Made by a program: the position numbers and the translations under genes. This document shows, one piece after another, positions 16,746 to 25,665 of a stretch of 64,000 bases of DNA (positions within the stretch are counted from its first letter, which is position 1; each line of letters starts with the position of its first letter). Location: assembly GCA_017447865.1 (NCBI GenBank), contig JAFSMO010000007.1, positions 124,001 to 188,000 of the forward strand. Reading direction: 5' to 3'. Below the pieces are notes generated by a model. It saw only the letters and a program-made list of their open reading frames with translations. It ran no database searches and was not told the origin of the DNA. This stretch comes from Thermoguttaceae bacterium (lineage in GTDB: Bacteria; Planctomycetota; Planctomycetia; Pirellulales; Thermoguttaceae).

Positions 16746-17825
16746 AGAGACGCTGGGCCCTTCCCGCCGCTGCTGGAAGGACGGCGTTTTGTTTTCTACG
16801 TGCGGAAAGCCGTCTTCGTCCCAGACCATTTTATCCATGAAGAAATGCCGGGTCCGGAACCCGTCTAGCGACGTGTAGGCGTGGTAGTAGAGCCACCAGT
16901 CGCCGTTCGCGTCCACCAAAACCGAATTATGCCCCGGCCCCGCCACGCTTTTTGATGCGCTTTGAGGCGAGGTTTTCGGGGCTTCTACGACCAGATTCCC
17001 GTACGTCGTGCCGTGGCCGGAGCGCGTGATCGGCACGCCGTCCGCCCCGCAGTACGGCCCGCGAATATTTTTTGCCCGGGCGACGTAAACTTTGTAGGTC
17101 GATTTTTCTTTCTCGCAGCACGTCCCGACGCTTCCGAAGTAGTAGTAAAACTCCCCTTTCTTCACGATGTAGCTCCCCTCGTACGTCGAGCCGTCCCACG
17201 GGCCGGGGTAGCCGGCGAGGAGGGTTTTGTGCGCTTTCTGGTACTCGACGCCGTTGAGGCACGCAGTTCCGTCGCGGGTCAGCTCGATCAGATAAATCCC
17301 GCGGAACGAGCCCATGACCATGAACACGGAGCCGTCGTCCTCCACGAAAACCTGGGGGTCGATGCAGTTTTCGATCCCGATTTCCGTGCAGTTGAAGAGT
17401 TTCCCCTGATCGACGTACGGCCCGCCGGCATTTTCCGCGACGGCATACCCGATCCCGCACGGGAGGCCCCAAGCGCTGAGGGAGTAATAGTAGATCCATC
17501 GGCCCTGGACTTTTCGGACGTCCGGCGCCCAGACTCCCGCGTTGATCGGCCGGCCGTAATACTCGTCGCCCCACGCCGGCCGGGGAATCACGTTTCGGGA
17601 GTGGATCTGCCACGCGCAGCCGTCGCGGCTTTTCAAAACGACCCGGTTGGTGGAAAAGGCGTAAAGCCATCCGTCGTCGCCCTGAATGACGGAGGGGTCC
17701 GCGACGCCCAGATCGACCGCCCTCCCGCGGAAATTCCGGATCAGGACCGGGTTGGAATACTCCGCCGCGGAACACGAAAGCGCGAGCAAGCAAATAAACG
17801 AGTTGAAGAAGAAAGAGCGGAGCAT
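16734..17825 (-). CDS. Secreted GH43-family glycosidase (arabinanase/arabinofuranosidase-like)
   Basis: The 363-residue exported protein has a signal peptide ending SCSAAE. The five-bladed propeller signatures are present. VADPSVI carries the catalytic base Asp43 and IDPQVFVEDD the pKa-modulating Asp156. STYEGSYIVKKG carries the acid Glu216, and AGPGHNSVLVDANGDWWLYYHAY is the last-blade motif with the conserved His. Inverting GH43 enzymes release arabinose or xylose from arabinan or arabinoxylan side chains. The C-terminal Arg-Arg and the TAA stop come from an adjacent palindromic repeat. No clear Shine-Dalgarno is visible. Between this gene and the next minus-strand gene is a repeat array. 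Confidence 0.9.
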   Translation of the reverse strand: MLRSFFFNSFICLLALSCSAAEYSNPVLIRNFRGRAVDLGVADPSVIQGDDGWLYAFSTNRVVLKSRDGCAWQIHSRNVIPRPAWGDEYYGRPINAGVWAPDVRKVQGRWIYYYSLSAWGLPCGIGYAVAENAGGPYVDQGKLFNCTEIGIENCIDPQVFVEDDGSVFMVMGSFRGIYLIELTRDGTACLNGVEYQKAHKTLLAGYPGPWDGSTYEGSYIVKKGEFYYYFGSVGTCCEKEKSTYKVYVARAKNIRGPYCGADGVPITRSGHGTTYGNLVVEAPKTSPQSASKSVAGPGHNSVLVDANGDWWLYYHAYTSLDGFRTRHFFMDKMVWDEDGFPHVENKTPSFQQRREGPSVSGRR

Positions 17826-17849
17826 AATTAAGCGTGGGGGTTAAAAATG

Positions 17850-18072
17850 GGAGGCGGTAATGGAGGCCGCAGGCCGGAATTACGCGTAGATGGAAGGCGG
17901 TAATGGAGCGCGGAATTACGCGTGGTAGGGAGGCGCGTGATTCCGTTCGTCCGTAGTGGTTTCACCGGCGCGTAATTCCGGCCTCTGGCCTCCATTACCG
18001 CCTCCCATTGTCCGTGGTGGTTTAGGCCGGCGCGTAATTTCGCGCTCCGCGCTCCATTACCGCCTTCCATTT
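17850..18072. repeat. Array of GGCGGTAATGGAGGCC-family palindromes
   Basis: Four to five degenerate units of GGCGGTAATGGAG...GGAATTACGCG in both orientations fill the whole gap between two minus-strand genes. They could fold into a cruciform. The array ends eight bases from the stop codon at 18080. Confidence 0.8.
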
Positions 18073-18079
18073 TCACTCC

Positions 18080-20857
18080 TCAATCCGGCAACGGAATGAA
18101 TTCGCGGTCTTTTCCCGGTTCGGTCACGATCTTCCCCCCGCCGTCGGTCTTGAGGATCCCGAAATCGACCGGCGCCGCGGGCGGGAAAAGGCGCTCGTAA
18201 AGCGGCTGGTCCGTCTCGATTTGCGGCTGGAACGTCTTCCCGTCTTCCAGCCGGCCCAGACGGTAGCGGTAATAAAACGCCGGGGTCGCGAGCATTTTCA
18301 GCCGCTGGTCGTAGTTCATCACGTCGGCCCCGAGCGGAACCGCGGAGACGAAGAGTTCCTGCCGCCCGGTGCGACGGTCCGCCGGAATTTCCAGCGTGGT
18401 TTCGAGCCCGGTCCGGAAGTCCCCCTCGACGGTCTTCAGCAAAACGTCCTCGCACGTATGCGTTTCGTTCGTTCCCGCCCGCGAGAGCCAGAACGTGAAC
18501 TGGAATTTTTCCTGGGGAACCGGCCGGTCCTGGAAGCGCTCCCAATCCACGCGGACGTTCAGCTTTTCGGCGGGCTGCGCGTTCAGCTCCACCTGCGCTT
18601 TCGGCGAAACCGGCACCAGACCGGAAACCGGCTTGCGGCGCGCGTTGACGTACTGGACCGTTTTCGCCCCTTCTTTCCACGTGGAACGTTCCACGACCCG
18701 GCCGCAGGCGTGGCGGTAAATCATCGATTCGGTCCCGGTTTTGGGGTTTCGGGCCAGGAAACCGAACTGCGGGAGCGTGACCCCTTCGACCGTCCAGTCG
18801 TCGGCGCCCTGGTTGACGTAAACCGTCATGCCGCAGTCCCAAACGACTTTCACGCGGTGAATGTCGCCGCCGACGAACTCGACGCTGAGGATCTCCGAGT
18901 GGGCGAGTTCCCGCGCGACGCACTGGGCGAGCCAGTACATGCGGACGGTCTGGTGCAGCGCTTTCGGAAGGTCCAGATCGCGGACGTAGCCGGAAAGGAT
19001 CTCGTTCACGTCCCGGCAAAAACCGTCGGTCATCAGGGAGTGCCCGGTCAGGATCTCGGTCGAAATGTACTCGTCGCTTTCCAGCCCGTGCAGTTCGCGG
19101 CCGAGCGAGCCTTCAAAACGCTGGGAGTAGCCGACGCCGTGGAGGATCATTTTCTGGTGATTCACCAGATCGAACCACGGGATCCGCGTCACGTCCTCAA
19201 AATCCCGGATCGTGAACCAGCGGTAAGGAACGCTCGAGTCGCGCGTCAGGCGCATGAACTGGCAGTCGCCGCCGTCCAGGTGACCCACGAGGAAATCGTG
19301 CGCCGACTCGCTGTTCGTGAAGGTCTGGAAGCCGCACGCGGCGTCCTGCGTGTTCCGGATCGTGTCGAAGACGTTCGCCACGCCGGCCACCGCCTCTTTT
19401 TGAGTGATGAATCGTCCGTTCCGGTCCCAGAGCGGCGCGGCAGCCCACGGCCCCGTCCCCAGAACGTCCGTGAAGATCGAATCGAGCGTGAAACCGTCGG
19501 CGTTCATTTCGTCGAGCGTCTGCTTCATCACGCCTGCGGCGCGGTGGGCGGCGAGCCGGTAGCTCTGCGCGTCGAGCGGAACGTTCAGGTACGCCGGCAG
19601 CGGCTGACCGTTCGCCTTGAACGTTACGTTCTCGAACGAAAACGTCGAGGCGTCCGGGTAGTAATCGATCACGTTCAGGTGTACGCCCATCCCCCAGCCG
19701 TACTTGCGGCAGAGCGCGAGGCAGTTTTTCATCTCCTGCGTCGTTCCGAAGAGCGGGTTGGGTGGGTAAACGTCCGGCAGGCGGTGGTCGTAGTGGAACC
19801 TCTGCCAGTTGTGCGAGATGAAGAACAAATCGTCGCGCAGGCCGTATGTTTCGGCGCACTGGCGCAGAAATTCTTCGTGCTGGGAGAAACGCCCGTTCCA
19901 AAAGTCCACGCAGAATTTTCCCGCTTTTTTCGCGGCTCCCGGAGCGGCGGGCTTTTCCATCAGCGGCCTGTAACGGATCGCGCAGTCGAACCCTCCTTTC
20001 GTCCCGGAAACGAGCGTGAACGTGGTGGGCGAAATGCCGGAGATCCCGCAGAGTTTCTTCTCCGGGTCGTGGAAAGTGTAGAGGAACGGCGCGCTGGACG
20101 CCATGAGGAGCGACTTCCCGTCGGCGAAGTCAAACGCGACGTAGGACGTGGAATTCGCGTGGCCGTTGGACGAAATATTCACCTTTCCCGGCTTTTTCAC
20201 GTACCAGCCGTAACTCATGTAAAGCCCCTCGACCGCCTGCGGGGAGAGGATCTGCACGGCCTGAAGCGCGACCGGGTCGGCGTCCACCTGGATCTGAAGC
20301 GCGTCCCCTTTTTTACGGAACGAAACGGCCGGTTTTTCCCCCTTCACGATCTGAATCCTCAGCTCGAGCGGGATCCCGTCCAGGGGTTCCACCGGGACCG
20401 TGATCCACTCCGTCTCGACTTTTGGCTGGACCTTTTCGACCCCGACGAGCGTTTGGACGGGGTAAACCACGTTGATCTTCGTCCCGTTAAAAAAGACGTT
20501 GAGCGTCACGGGGTAGTGGGCCGTGAACGTTCCGGGAAGCGCCGCGATTTGGACCGTTTTCGTGAGCGTGCCGTTGGCGGGGATCGTTTCTTCGCTGGAC
20601 AGCGTCTTTTTTTCTGGCTCGGAGCTTTCCGGGAAAATGACCGTGTCGAGCGCGCTGAACACGAGTTTGGCGCGGATCTCCCGGTCGTTCCGGTTTTCGA
20701 GCGTGACCGTCACGTTGACCGGGACATTCAACTCTTTGATCGCCGGCGGCTGCTGCATCGTGACGGTCAGCCCGTCTTCGGCGCCGGAATTGCAAACGTA
20801 CGCACAGACCGTTCCGGTCAGGAACAAAACGAACAAAAAAGAAAGGAAAGGCTTCAT
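18080..20857 (-). CDS. Large exported TIM-barrel protein, putative glycoside hydrolase
   Basis: The 925-residue protein starts at 20857 with a signal peptide ending TVCAYV; an upstream TTG would add five residues. Residues about 30-330 are beta-rich with FN3-like or carbohydrate-binding features. Residues about 330-680 contain a barrel: FFISHNWQRFHYDH, then GWGMGVHLNVIDYYPD, and a pair of strand-end acids in DGFTLDSIFTDVLG. HLDGGDCQFMR and a late beta-sandwich domain follow. The arrangement resembles GH101-like (endo-alpha-N-acetylgalactosaminidase clan) proteins, but I cannot confirm this. The exported nature and the neighbouring GH43 gene and esterase point to glycan breakdown, possibly of mucin O-glycans. 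Confidence 0.7.
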   Translation of the reverse strand: MKPFLSFLFVLFLTGTVCAYVCNSGAEDGLTVTMQQPPAIKELNVPVNVTVTLENRNDREIRAKLVFSALDTVIFPESSEPEKKTLSSEETIPANGTLTKTVQIAALPGTFTAHYPVTLNVFFNGTKINVVYPVQTLVGVEKVQPKVETEWITVPVEPLDGIPLELRIQIVKGEKPAVSFRKKGDALQIQVDADPVALQAVQILSPQAVEGLYMSYGWYVKKPGKVNISSNGHANSTSYVAFDFADGKSLLMASSAPFLYTFHDPEKKLCGISGISPTTFTLVSGTKGGFDCAIRYRPLMEKPAAPGAAKKAGKFCVDFWNGRFSQHEEFLRQCAETYGLRDDLFFISHNWQRFHYDHRLPDVYPPNPLFGTTQEMKNCLALCRKYGWGMGVHLNVIDYYPDASTFSFENVTFKANGQPLPAYLNVPLDAQSYRLAAHRAAGVMKQTLDEMNADGFTLDSIFTDVLGTGPWAAAPLWDRNGRFITQKEAVAGVANVFDTIRNTQDAACGFQTFTNSESAHDFLVGHLDGGDCQFMRLTRDSSVPYRWFTIRDFEDVTRIPWFDLVNHQKMILHGVGYSQRFEGSLGRELHGLESDEYISTEILTGHSLMTDGFCRDVNEILSGYVRDLDLPKALHQTVRMYWLAQCVARELAHSEILSVEFVGGDIHRVKVVWDCGMTVYVNQGADDWTVEGVTLPQFGFLARNPKTGTESMIYRHACGRVVERSTWKEGAKTVQYVNARRKPVSGLVPVSPKAQVELNAQPAEKLNVRVDWERFQDRPVPQEKFQFTFWLSRAGTNETHTCEDVLLKTVEGDFRTGLETTLEIPADRRTGRQELFVSAVPLGADVMNYDQRLKMLATPAFYYRYRLGRLEDGKTFQPQIETDQPLYERLFPPAAPVDFGILKTDGGGKIVTEPGKDREFIPLPD

Positions 20858-20892
20858 TTTAGTGGGGCGCAAGAATAGGGAGGGGGGGAGTG

Positions 20893-21018
20893 AGTTAGGA
20901 GTTAGGAGTGAGGAGTTAGGAGTTGGAAAAGCCTTCGGCTTTTTATGGGTTGAAGTCTTTCTTGCACTTACATTACGCGAAGCGTCAACTCCTCACTCCT
21001 AACTCCTCACTCCTAACT
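20893..21018 (-). repeat. Heptamer-armed intergenic repeat, copy 3
   Basis: Heptamers AGTTAGG/AGTGAGG lead in (20893-20927). The conserved core follows, with the AAAGCCTTCGGCTTTTTA palindrome, and complementary heptamers end two bases from the stop codon of the esterase gene. Confidence 0.85.
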
Positions 21019-21020
21019 AA

Positions 21021-21911
21021 TTAATTAAACTTCATCACTTTCATCCACTGCCACGCGGCTTCCTGCCAGAAGCCGACCTGGTCGCGGTTCACGTCGGTGA
21101 TTTTGCCGAAGCCGTGGGGCGCTTTCGCCCAGATGTGGATCTCGCACGGAATGTTCATCGTGCGCATTTTGTGGTACAGAGCGATCGTTCCCATCGGCGA
21201 GTAAACGTCTGAATCGCCGTGCAGGAAGCACATCGGGCAGGTCTTTGCGTCGAACTTGAACGCGTCGCTCATGTCCGCGAAGTTCCCTTTATCCGGGCCG
21301 TTCGGACCTTCCAGCCCGTCGGTCAGAACGTAGGCCGGGTACTTCGCGATCCCAAAGGCCAGATGCGTCGGCAGTTTGTCGATCTCGTCGATCGGCTCGT
21401 AGCTCTGGATCGAGCTGGACGTGCAGCACATCGTGGTGAGGTGCCCGCCAGCGGAGCCGCCCATCCCGCCGATGCGTTCCGGGTTGAAGCCGTACTTCGA
21501 GGCGAGGGAGCGGGTCAGACGGATCGCACGCTGGGCGTCCTGGAACGCGGGCCAGTAGATCGGCGTGCCTTTGGCCGGACGCGGGACGCGGTACTTCAGC
21601 AGCACGCAGGTGATCCCTTTGTCGGCGAAGTATTTCGCCTGGGCGACGTCATTTCCGCAGACGGAGTAACCGCCGCCGGGGAGCAGAATGACGCACGCGT
21701 CGGAGGTCTTGTTTTCCGGGACGAAAACGCGAATGGTCGGTTTCGTCACGAACGAAAATGCGCCCTGGTCACGCATTTTGTCGGGAAGATTTTCCGTCAC
21801 GCCCGGCGCTTTGTTCGGCCAGACGTCGTACTCGTCCTGAGCCTGCGCGTACACGCAAAAGCAGAGGGAAACCAAAAGCGCACAAAGCGCGGAGAAGGTG
21901 GTGGTTTTCAT
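21021..21911 (-). CDS. Secreted alpha/beta-hydrolase, putative carbohydrate acetyl esterase
   Basis: The 296-residue exported protein starts at 21911, chosen because a signal peptide follows (ending VYAQAQ). A longer frame upstream would translate the neighbouring repeat. The alpha/beta-hydrolase motifs are in order: oxyanion-hole LLPGGGYSVCG, nucleophile elbow GMGGSAGGHL, Asp in FLHGDSDVYSP, and His in KAPHGFGKI. This is the layout of BD-FAE and acetyl-xylan-esterase-like proteins that deacetylate hemicellulose outside the cytoplasm. Both ends of the gene are bounded by inverted copies of the heptamer-armed repeat. Confidence 0.87.
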   Translation of the reverse strand: MKTTTFSALCALLVSLCFCVYAQAQDEYDVWPNKAPGVTENLPDKMRDQGAFSFVTKPTIRVFVPENKTSDACVILLPGGGYSVCGNDVAQAKYFADKGITCVLLKYRVPRPAKGTPIYWPAFQDAQRAIRLTRSLASKYGFNPERIGGMGGSAGGHLTTMCCTSSSIQSYEPIDEIDKLPTHLAFGIAKYPAYVLTDGLEGPNGPDKGNFADMSDAFKFDAKTCPMCFLHGDSDVYSPMGTIALYHKMRTMNIPCEIHIWAKAPHGFGKITDVNRDQVGFWQEAAWQWMKVMKFN

Positions 21912-21952
21912 TTTGGGGGTCTTTCTTTGAAAAAAAGGGGGGGGAAGTTGGG

Positions 21953-22070
21953 AGTTAGGAGTTAGGAGTGAGGAGTGAGGAGTTGCGCTGACGCGTAACG
22001 CCGGCTTCAGAAAGAGCTTCACCTTCAAAAGCCGAAGGCTTTTCCAACTCCTAACTCCTAACTCCTAACT
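21953..22070 (+). repeat. Heptamer-armed intergenic repeat, copy 4
   Basis: Opposite orientation to copy 3, with the same core (GCGTAACGCCGGCTTCAG onward) and heptamer arms. It ends six bases from the stop codon of the glycosyltransferase gene. Confidence 0.85.
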
Positions 22071-22076
22071 AAAAAC

Positions 22077-23057
22077 CTAAAGTTTTTCCGCGACGTCGTA
22101 GTTTTCCGCCGTCGGGGCCTGGTGGAAGGCCGTGAGCAGTTCCGCGGCCAGGCCGACCGCGAAGAACGTTCCGCCGAGGATCATGCCGACCATCGAAAGG
22201 AACAAAACCCCGAAGCCGACGTAGTTCAAAATCTGGGACCACATCGCGGGGGCCTCGTCCGTGAAGTAATTCCAGTAGATCCGATGAGCCGCGATCCCGC
22301 AGCCGGAAAGGAGGAAAAACAGGAAACTGAACGCGAAAAGGAACGTTCCGTAAACGCCGAGCAGGTGTTGGGGGTGCTGGCCGTACTTCGTCACGAAATG
22401 GACGGAAAGCAGGTCCATGAAACCCTTCATGAAGCGGCTGAAACCGTACTTCGAGTGGCCAAACTCGCGCTTGCGGTGCTGAACGACCACTTCCGTCACG
22501 CGCCAGCCCCGGGAGCCGGCCAGGACGGGCAGAAAACGGTGGCGCTCCCCGAAAATCGGCAGCGAGTGCGCGACTTCGGCCCGGTAGCACTTCATCCCGC
22601 AGTTGTGGTCGTGAAGGTGCACACCGGTGAGGGAACTGACCATTTTATTGAAGACGCGCGAGGGGTAAACTTTGTGCCAGGGGTCGTGCCGGATCTTTTT
22701 CCAGCCGCTTACCAGGTCGAAGCCTTCGTCGAGCTTCGCGAGGAAATTCGGGATCTCTGCCGGATCGTCCTGCAGGTCGGCGTCCATCGTCATGATGAAC
22801 TGGCCCGTGGCGGCTTTGAACCCGGCTTCCAGGCCCGCCGCTTTGCCGAAATTCCGGCGGAAACGGATCGCGTGGACTTCGGGGTTTTGCTCGGCCAGCG
22901 AGCGGATCACGTTCCAGGAGCCGTCCGTCGAGCCGTCATCCACGAAAATGACCTCTTTCTCGTAGGAATGTTCCGAGCAGACTTTTTCGATCTGCCCGAA
23001 AAGGATCGGAAGGCTTTCTTCTTCGTTAAAAACCGGAATGACGATGGAAAGGAACAT
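22077..23057 (-). CDS. GT2 family membrane glycosyltransferase (dolichol-phosphate-mannose synthase/ArnC-like)
   Basis: The 326-residue protein has the GT-A core: SIVIPVFNEEESL at the start, VDDGSTDGS at about 40-48, and the metal-binding DXD in MDADLQDD (Asp92, Asp94). LTGVHLHDHNCGMKCYR and the HRKREFGHSKY segment are typical of polyprenyl-phosphate glycosyltransferases. Two C-terminal hydrophobic helices (about 235-260 and 275-305) anchor it in the inner membrane. Such enzymes transfer a sugar from a nucleotide donor to a polyprenyl phosphate for later use in envelope glycans. The gene has its own extended -10 promoter, divergent from the next gene. Confidence 0.92.
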   Translation of the reverse strand: MFLSIVIPVFNEEESLPILFGQIEKVCSEHSYEKEVIFVDDGSTDGSWNVIRSLAEQNPEVHAIRFRRNFGKAAGLEAGFKAATGQFIMTMDADLQDDPAEIPNFLAKLDEGFDLVSGWKKIRHDPWHKVYPSRVFNKMVSSLTGVHLHDHNCGMKCYRAEVAHSLPIFGERHRFLPVLAGSRGWRVTEVVVQHRKREFGHSKYGFSRFMKGFMDLLSVHFVTKYGQHPQHLLGVYGTFLFAFSFLFFLLSGCGIAAHRIYWNYFTDEAPAMWSQILNYVGFGVLFLSMVGMILGGTFFAVGLAAELLTAFHQAPTAENYDVAEKL

Positions 23058-23111
23058 GAGCGACTCCGTGAGGACCGTGCTGGAATGGGGCGTGAAATCT
23101 CTTTACCCTCC

Positions 23112-23139
23112 ATTATAGCATAGAGTTCCGTTTCGTAAA
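23112..23139 (-). promoter_or_regulatory. Extended -10 promoter for the GT2 gene
   Basis: On the minus strand, TTTACG, a 16-base spacer, then TATAAT preceded by TGC, which makes an extended -10. It lies 55 bases before the GT2 start. Confidence 0.6.
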
Positions 23140-23177
23140 TAGGGGGGCAGAAAATTTTGGGAAAGAGTTCTGAATAC

Positions 23178-23205
23178 TTGACAAAAAAATATTTAGGAGT
23201 AAAAT
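23178..23205 (+). promoter_or_regulatory. Promoter for the Pro-rich-tail membrane protein
   Basis: TTGACA, a 16-base spacer, then TAAAAT. It is divergent from the GT2 promoter. Confidence 0.65.
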
Positions 23206-23249
23206 AAAAGAATTGAATATTCGATTCCGGGTTTCAAAAGGAGTTCATG

Positions 23250-24065
23250 ATGTTTTTACCCGCATTGGTTGGGCTTGGCAATGAGGAATTAATCATTCTT
23301 TTCATTGTGCTCTGCCTGTTCACGCTTCTGGCCTTTTCACGAAGCACGAGGGTGATCGTGGTTTCCAGCAAAACCATTAATCCCAAAGGTCCGCTTTTGG
23401 CTCGAATTCAGGGCCGGCGCGCGGGGTTCATGTCATGGCTGATGAAACGCTGCAGGATCGAAACGGCCATCACGCTTTCCATCTACAAAGACCGGATCGA
23501 GCTGGACGAGGATTCTTTCTTTGGGCAGAAAACGAATTTCATTTTGCTGAAGAACGTTTCCGCTCTGGAGGTTTCTTACGCGAGTTCCGCTCTTTTGCTC
23601 GCGCTGACTGTAATTCTGTTCTTTTTTGGGATAATTTTTTCTTGTATGGCGGAGTCGTTTCTCCCGTTTTTCATTTTCCTGTTCATCTCCGTTTTTACTT
23701 TCGTCGGCTATATTCTGTCCAAAAGTTACGGGATCCAGGTGCGTACGCCGGGTTTCACCTGCCGCCTTTTGCTTCAACGGAGCCTCATTGAGGGGGAAAC
23801 GCTTAACCCGTACGATCAGGAGGCGCTCAGGCAGATTTTCAGATTTCTGATGGATCCGGAGCATAACGAGATCAAACTCGAAGAAATCGCTCCTTCCGCG
23901 CAGTTTCCCCAAGTTCCGGCGACTGCGGGAAGTGCGGGCGTTGAAACGAAAGGGGCGGCTGCGAGGGTCTTTTCGCCCATCATTCCGCCGCCGCCCGCGC
24001 CTCCTGCTCCGCCCGCTCCGCCAATTCCACCAGCTCCCCCGCGGAATCCCTCGCGGTTTCGCTGA
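23250..24065 (+). CDS. Membrane protein with proline-rich C-terminal tail
   Basis: The start at 23250 is preferred over the adjacent ATG at 23247 because the AAGGAG motif is then six bases away. The 271-residue product has one hydrophobic helix near the N-terminus (about residues 8-28) and a helical hairpin at about 120-165. The cytoplasmic segment between them may be PH-like (TLSIYKDRIELDED, then LLKNVSALEVSY). The C-terminal 30 residues alternate Pro and Ala (PPPPAPPAPPAPPIPPAPP). I recognise no specific family. It resembles small bacterial PH-domain membrane proteins, and a role in membrane signalling is only a guess. Confidence 0.75.
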   Translation: MFLPALVGLGNEELIILFIVLCLFTLLAFSRSTRVIVVSSKTINPKGPLLARIQGRRAGFMSWLMKRCRIETAITLSIYKDRIELDEDSFFGQKTNFILLKNVSALEVSYASSALLLALTVILFFFGIIFSCMAESFLPFFIFLFISVFTFVGYILSKSYGIQVRTPGFTCRLLLQRSLIEGETLNPYDQEALRQIFRFLMDPEHNEIKLEEIAPSAQFPQVPATAGSAGVETKGAAARVFSPIIPPPPAPPAPPAPPIPPAPPRNPSRFR

Positions 24066-24085
24066 GTTTCATCTCTGAAATTTTC

Positions 24086-24796
24086 TTACGCGATTTTCAG
24101 CGCATCAGGCAGGTGGATCGTTCCTTCGTACAGCGCGCGGCCGATGATCGCGGCATCAAGCCCCGCCTCTTTCAGCTTGCGCACGTCTTCGAGCGTCGTA
24201 ACTCCGCCCGAGGCGACGACCGGGACGCGGACCGCCTCTTTCATTTCCTTCATGGCCGGGACGTTGGAGCCTTTCATCATCCCGTCCGTCGCGATGTCCG
24301 TGTACACGATGGCGGCCATCGGGAGGTCGTTGAACTGGGCGGCCAGATCGATCGCCTTCGTTTGGCTCGTTTCCAGCCAGCCGTCGGTCGCGACGTACCC
24401 GTTTCGGGCGTCGATCCCCAGCACGAGCCGGTTCGGGAACTTGAGGCACATCTCGCGGAACCACTCGGGCTGACGCAGGGCCAGGGTCCCAATGACGAGC
24501 CGGTTCAGGCCCAGCTCAAGCAGCGAGCGGATGGTTTCTTCGTTTCGGATCCCGCCCCCCAGCTCGCAGGGGACGCCGGAGGTTTGGACGATGGCGCGGA
24601 TCGCCTCCAGGTTGGTCGGCCGTCCGTCTTTGGCGCCGTCGAGATCGACGAGATGAAGAAATTCGCCGCCCAGCTCGACCCAGTGCCGGGCCATTTCCGC
24701 GGGATTTTCGCCGAAAACGGTTTCCTGATTGTAATCGCCCTGACGCAGACGGACGCAATTCCCGCCGCGTAAATCAATTGCCGGTAATATTTGCAT
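24086..24796 (-). CDS. hisA: Phosphoribosylformimino-AICAR ribotide isomerase
   Basis: The 236-residue protein is a full-length HisA barrel. The N-terminal LPAIDLRGG carries the catalytic base Asp8 and LGIDARNG the catalytic acid Asp129. Phosphate-binding motifs ELGGGIRN and ASGGVTTLEDV also match. It catalyses the Amadori isomerisation of ProFAR to PRFAR in cytoplasmic histidine synthesis. A Shine-Dalgarno AAGGAG precedes the ATG. It is not next to other his genes, so the pathway is dispersed. It converges with the Pro-rich membrane protein with a 20-base gap. Confidence 0.97.
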   Translation of the reverse strand: MQILPAIDLRGGNCVRLRQGDYNQETVFGENPAEMARHWVELGGEFLHLVDLDGAKDGRPTNLEAIRAIVQTSGVPCELGGGIRNEETIRSLLELGLNRLVIGTLALRQPEWFREMCLKFPNRLVLGIDARNGYVATDGWLETSQTKAIDLAAQFNDLPMAAIVYTDIATDGMMKGSNVPAMKEMKEAVRVPVVASGGVTTLEDVRKLKEAGLDAAIIGRALYEGTIHLPDALKIA

Positions 24797-24819
24797 GGGA
24801 TGCTCCTTGGGGAGTTTTT

Positions 24820-24914
24820 AGTAGTCAGTAGTCAGTGGTCAGTAGTCAGTGGTCTGTGCTTTCAGGGGGGGGGGAAGTTTCGCTTGATCAACTGAAAACT
24901 GGAAACTGAAAACT
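24820..24914 (+). repeat. Two further heptamer arrays upstream of hisA
   Basis: Five tandem units AGTAGTC/AGTGGTC (24820-24854), then three and a half units AACTGAA/AACTGGA (24890-24914). Both have a seven-base period like the AGTTAGG family but different sequences. The rest of the 24797-25118 gap holds nothing recognisable except a weak TATGAT hexamer before ndk. Confidence 0.8.
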
Positions 24915-25118
24915 ATTATGCCACAGAGCGCGAAAAAATCAAGGGGATGCACGCTTCCCGGGCAGTTTTTCCTGAAAAATGCAGGATTTTTTCGAAAAAC
25001 CGGCAAGAAAGTCTGGACGTGATCCCCGTTTTTGAGTATGATTCCCAAGAGTTACGAGTGAGGAGTCGATTTCATCATTCGAGGAACATTTCAGCCTTCA
25101 GCCAAATTCATCATCAAA

Positions 25119-25586
25119 ATGGAACGCACATTAATTCTTCTGAAGCCGGACTGCATGGAGCGCCGGCTGGCCGGGACGGTTTTGGCCCGCTTCGAGCAAA
25201 AGGGTTTCCAGATCGTCGGGATGAAACTCATGCAGGTCACGCCCGAGCTGGCGGCGAAGCACTACGCCGAGCACGTCGATAAACCGTTCTACCCGGGGCT
25301 TTTGGCCTACATCACGAGTGACCCGATCGTGGCGGTTTGCCTCGAGGGGCGGGAAGTCGTCGCGACCGTCCGCAAAATGGTCGGCGCCACGAAGGGCTGG
25401 CTGGCCGAGCCGGGAACGATCCGCGGCGACTTTTCCCTCAGCGGGCAGAAAAACCTGATCCACGCCTCCGACTCCCTGAAATCGGCCAAGCGTGAGATCG
25501 CGATCTTCTTCAAGCCGAAGGAACTCATTCAATGGAAGACCAGCGACGCCCAGTACCGGCTTTCCCCGAGCGAGATGGAGGAGTGA
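25119..25586 (+). CDS. ndk: Nucleoside diphosphate kinase
   Basis: The 155-residue protein is a standard-length Ndk. It starts MERTLILLKPD and has the substrate region GATKGWLAEPGTIRGDF. The catalytic phosphohistidine is His115, in NLIHASDS. It balances nucleoside triphosphate pools in the cytoplasm through a ping-pong phosphohistidine mechanism. It appears monocistronic. Downstream is a palindromic ACGGATT repeat rather than an obvious terminator. Confidence 0.96.
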   Translation: MERTLILLKPDCMERRLAGTVLARFEQKGFQIVGMKLMQVTPELAAKHYAEHVDKPFYPGLLAYITSDPIVAVCLEGREVVATVRKMVGATKGWLAEPGTIRGDFSLSGQKNLIHASDSLKSAKREIAIFFKPKELIQWKTSDAQYRLSPSEMEE

Positions 25587-25665
25587 TTTCCTCGTCGGGA
25601 CAAACTGCGCAAAACCGAGAAAAACGATTCGGGTAAACACCGGACCGGTCCCGTTTCAGAGCGGG

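Noticed and set aside
18221..20878. An 885-codon open frame antisense to the large barrel protein
   Set aside because: No signal peptide, no motif and an Arg/His/Val-rich composition typical of the shadow of a GC-rich gene. The opposite strand has a clear exported protein.
21912..22028. Upstream extension of the esterase gene beginning MKVKLFLKPALRVS
   Set aside because: These residues are a translation of the repeat core. The signal peptide begins at 21911.
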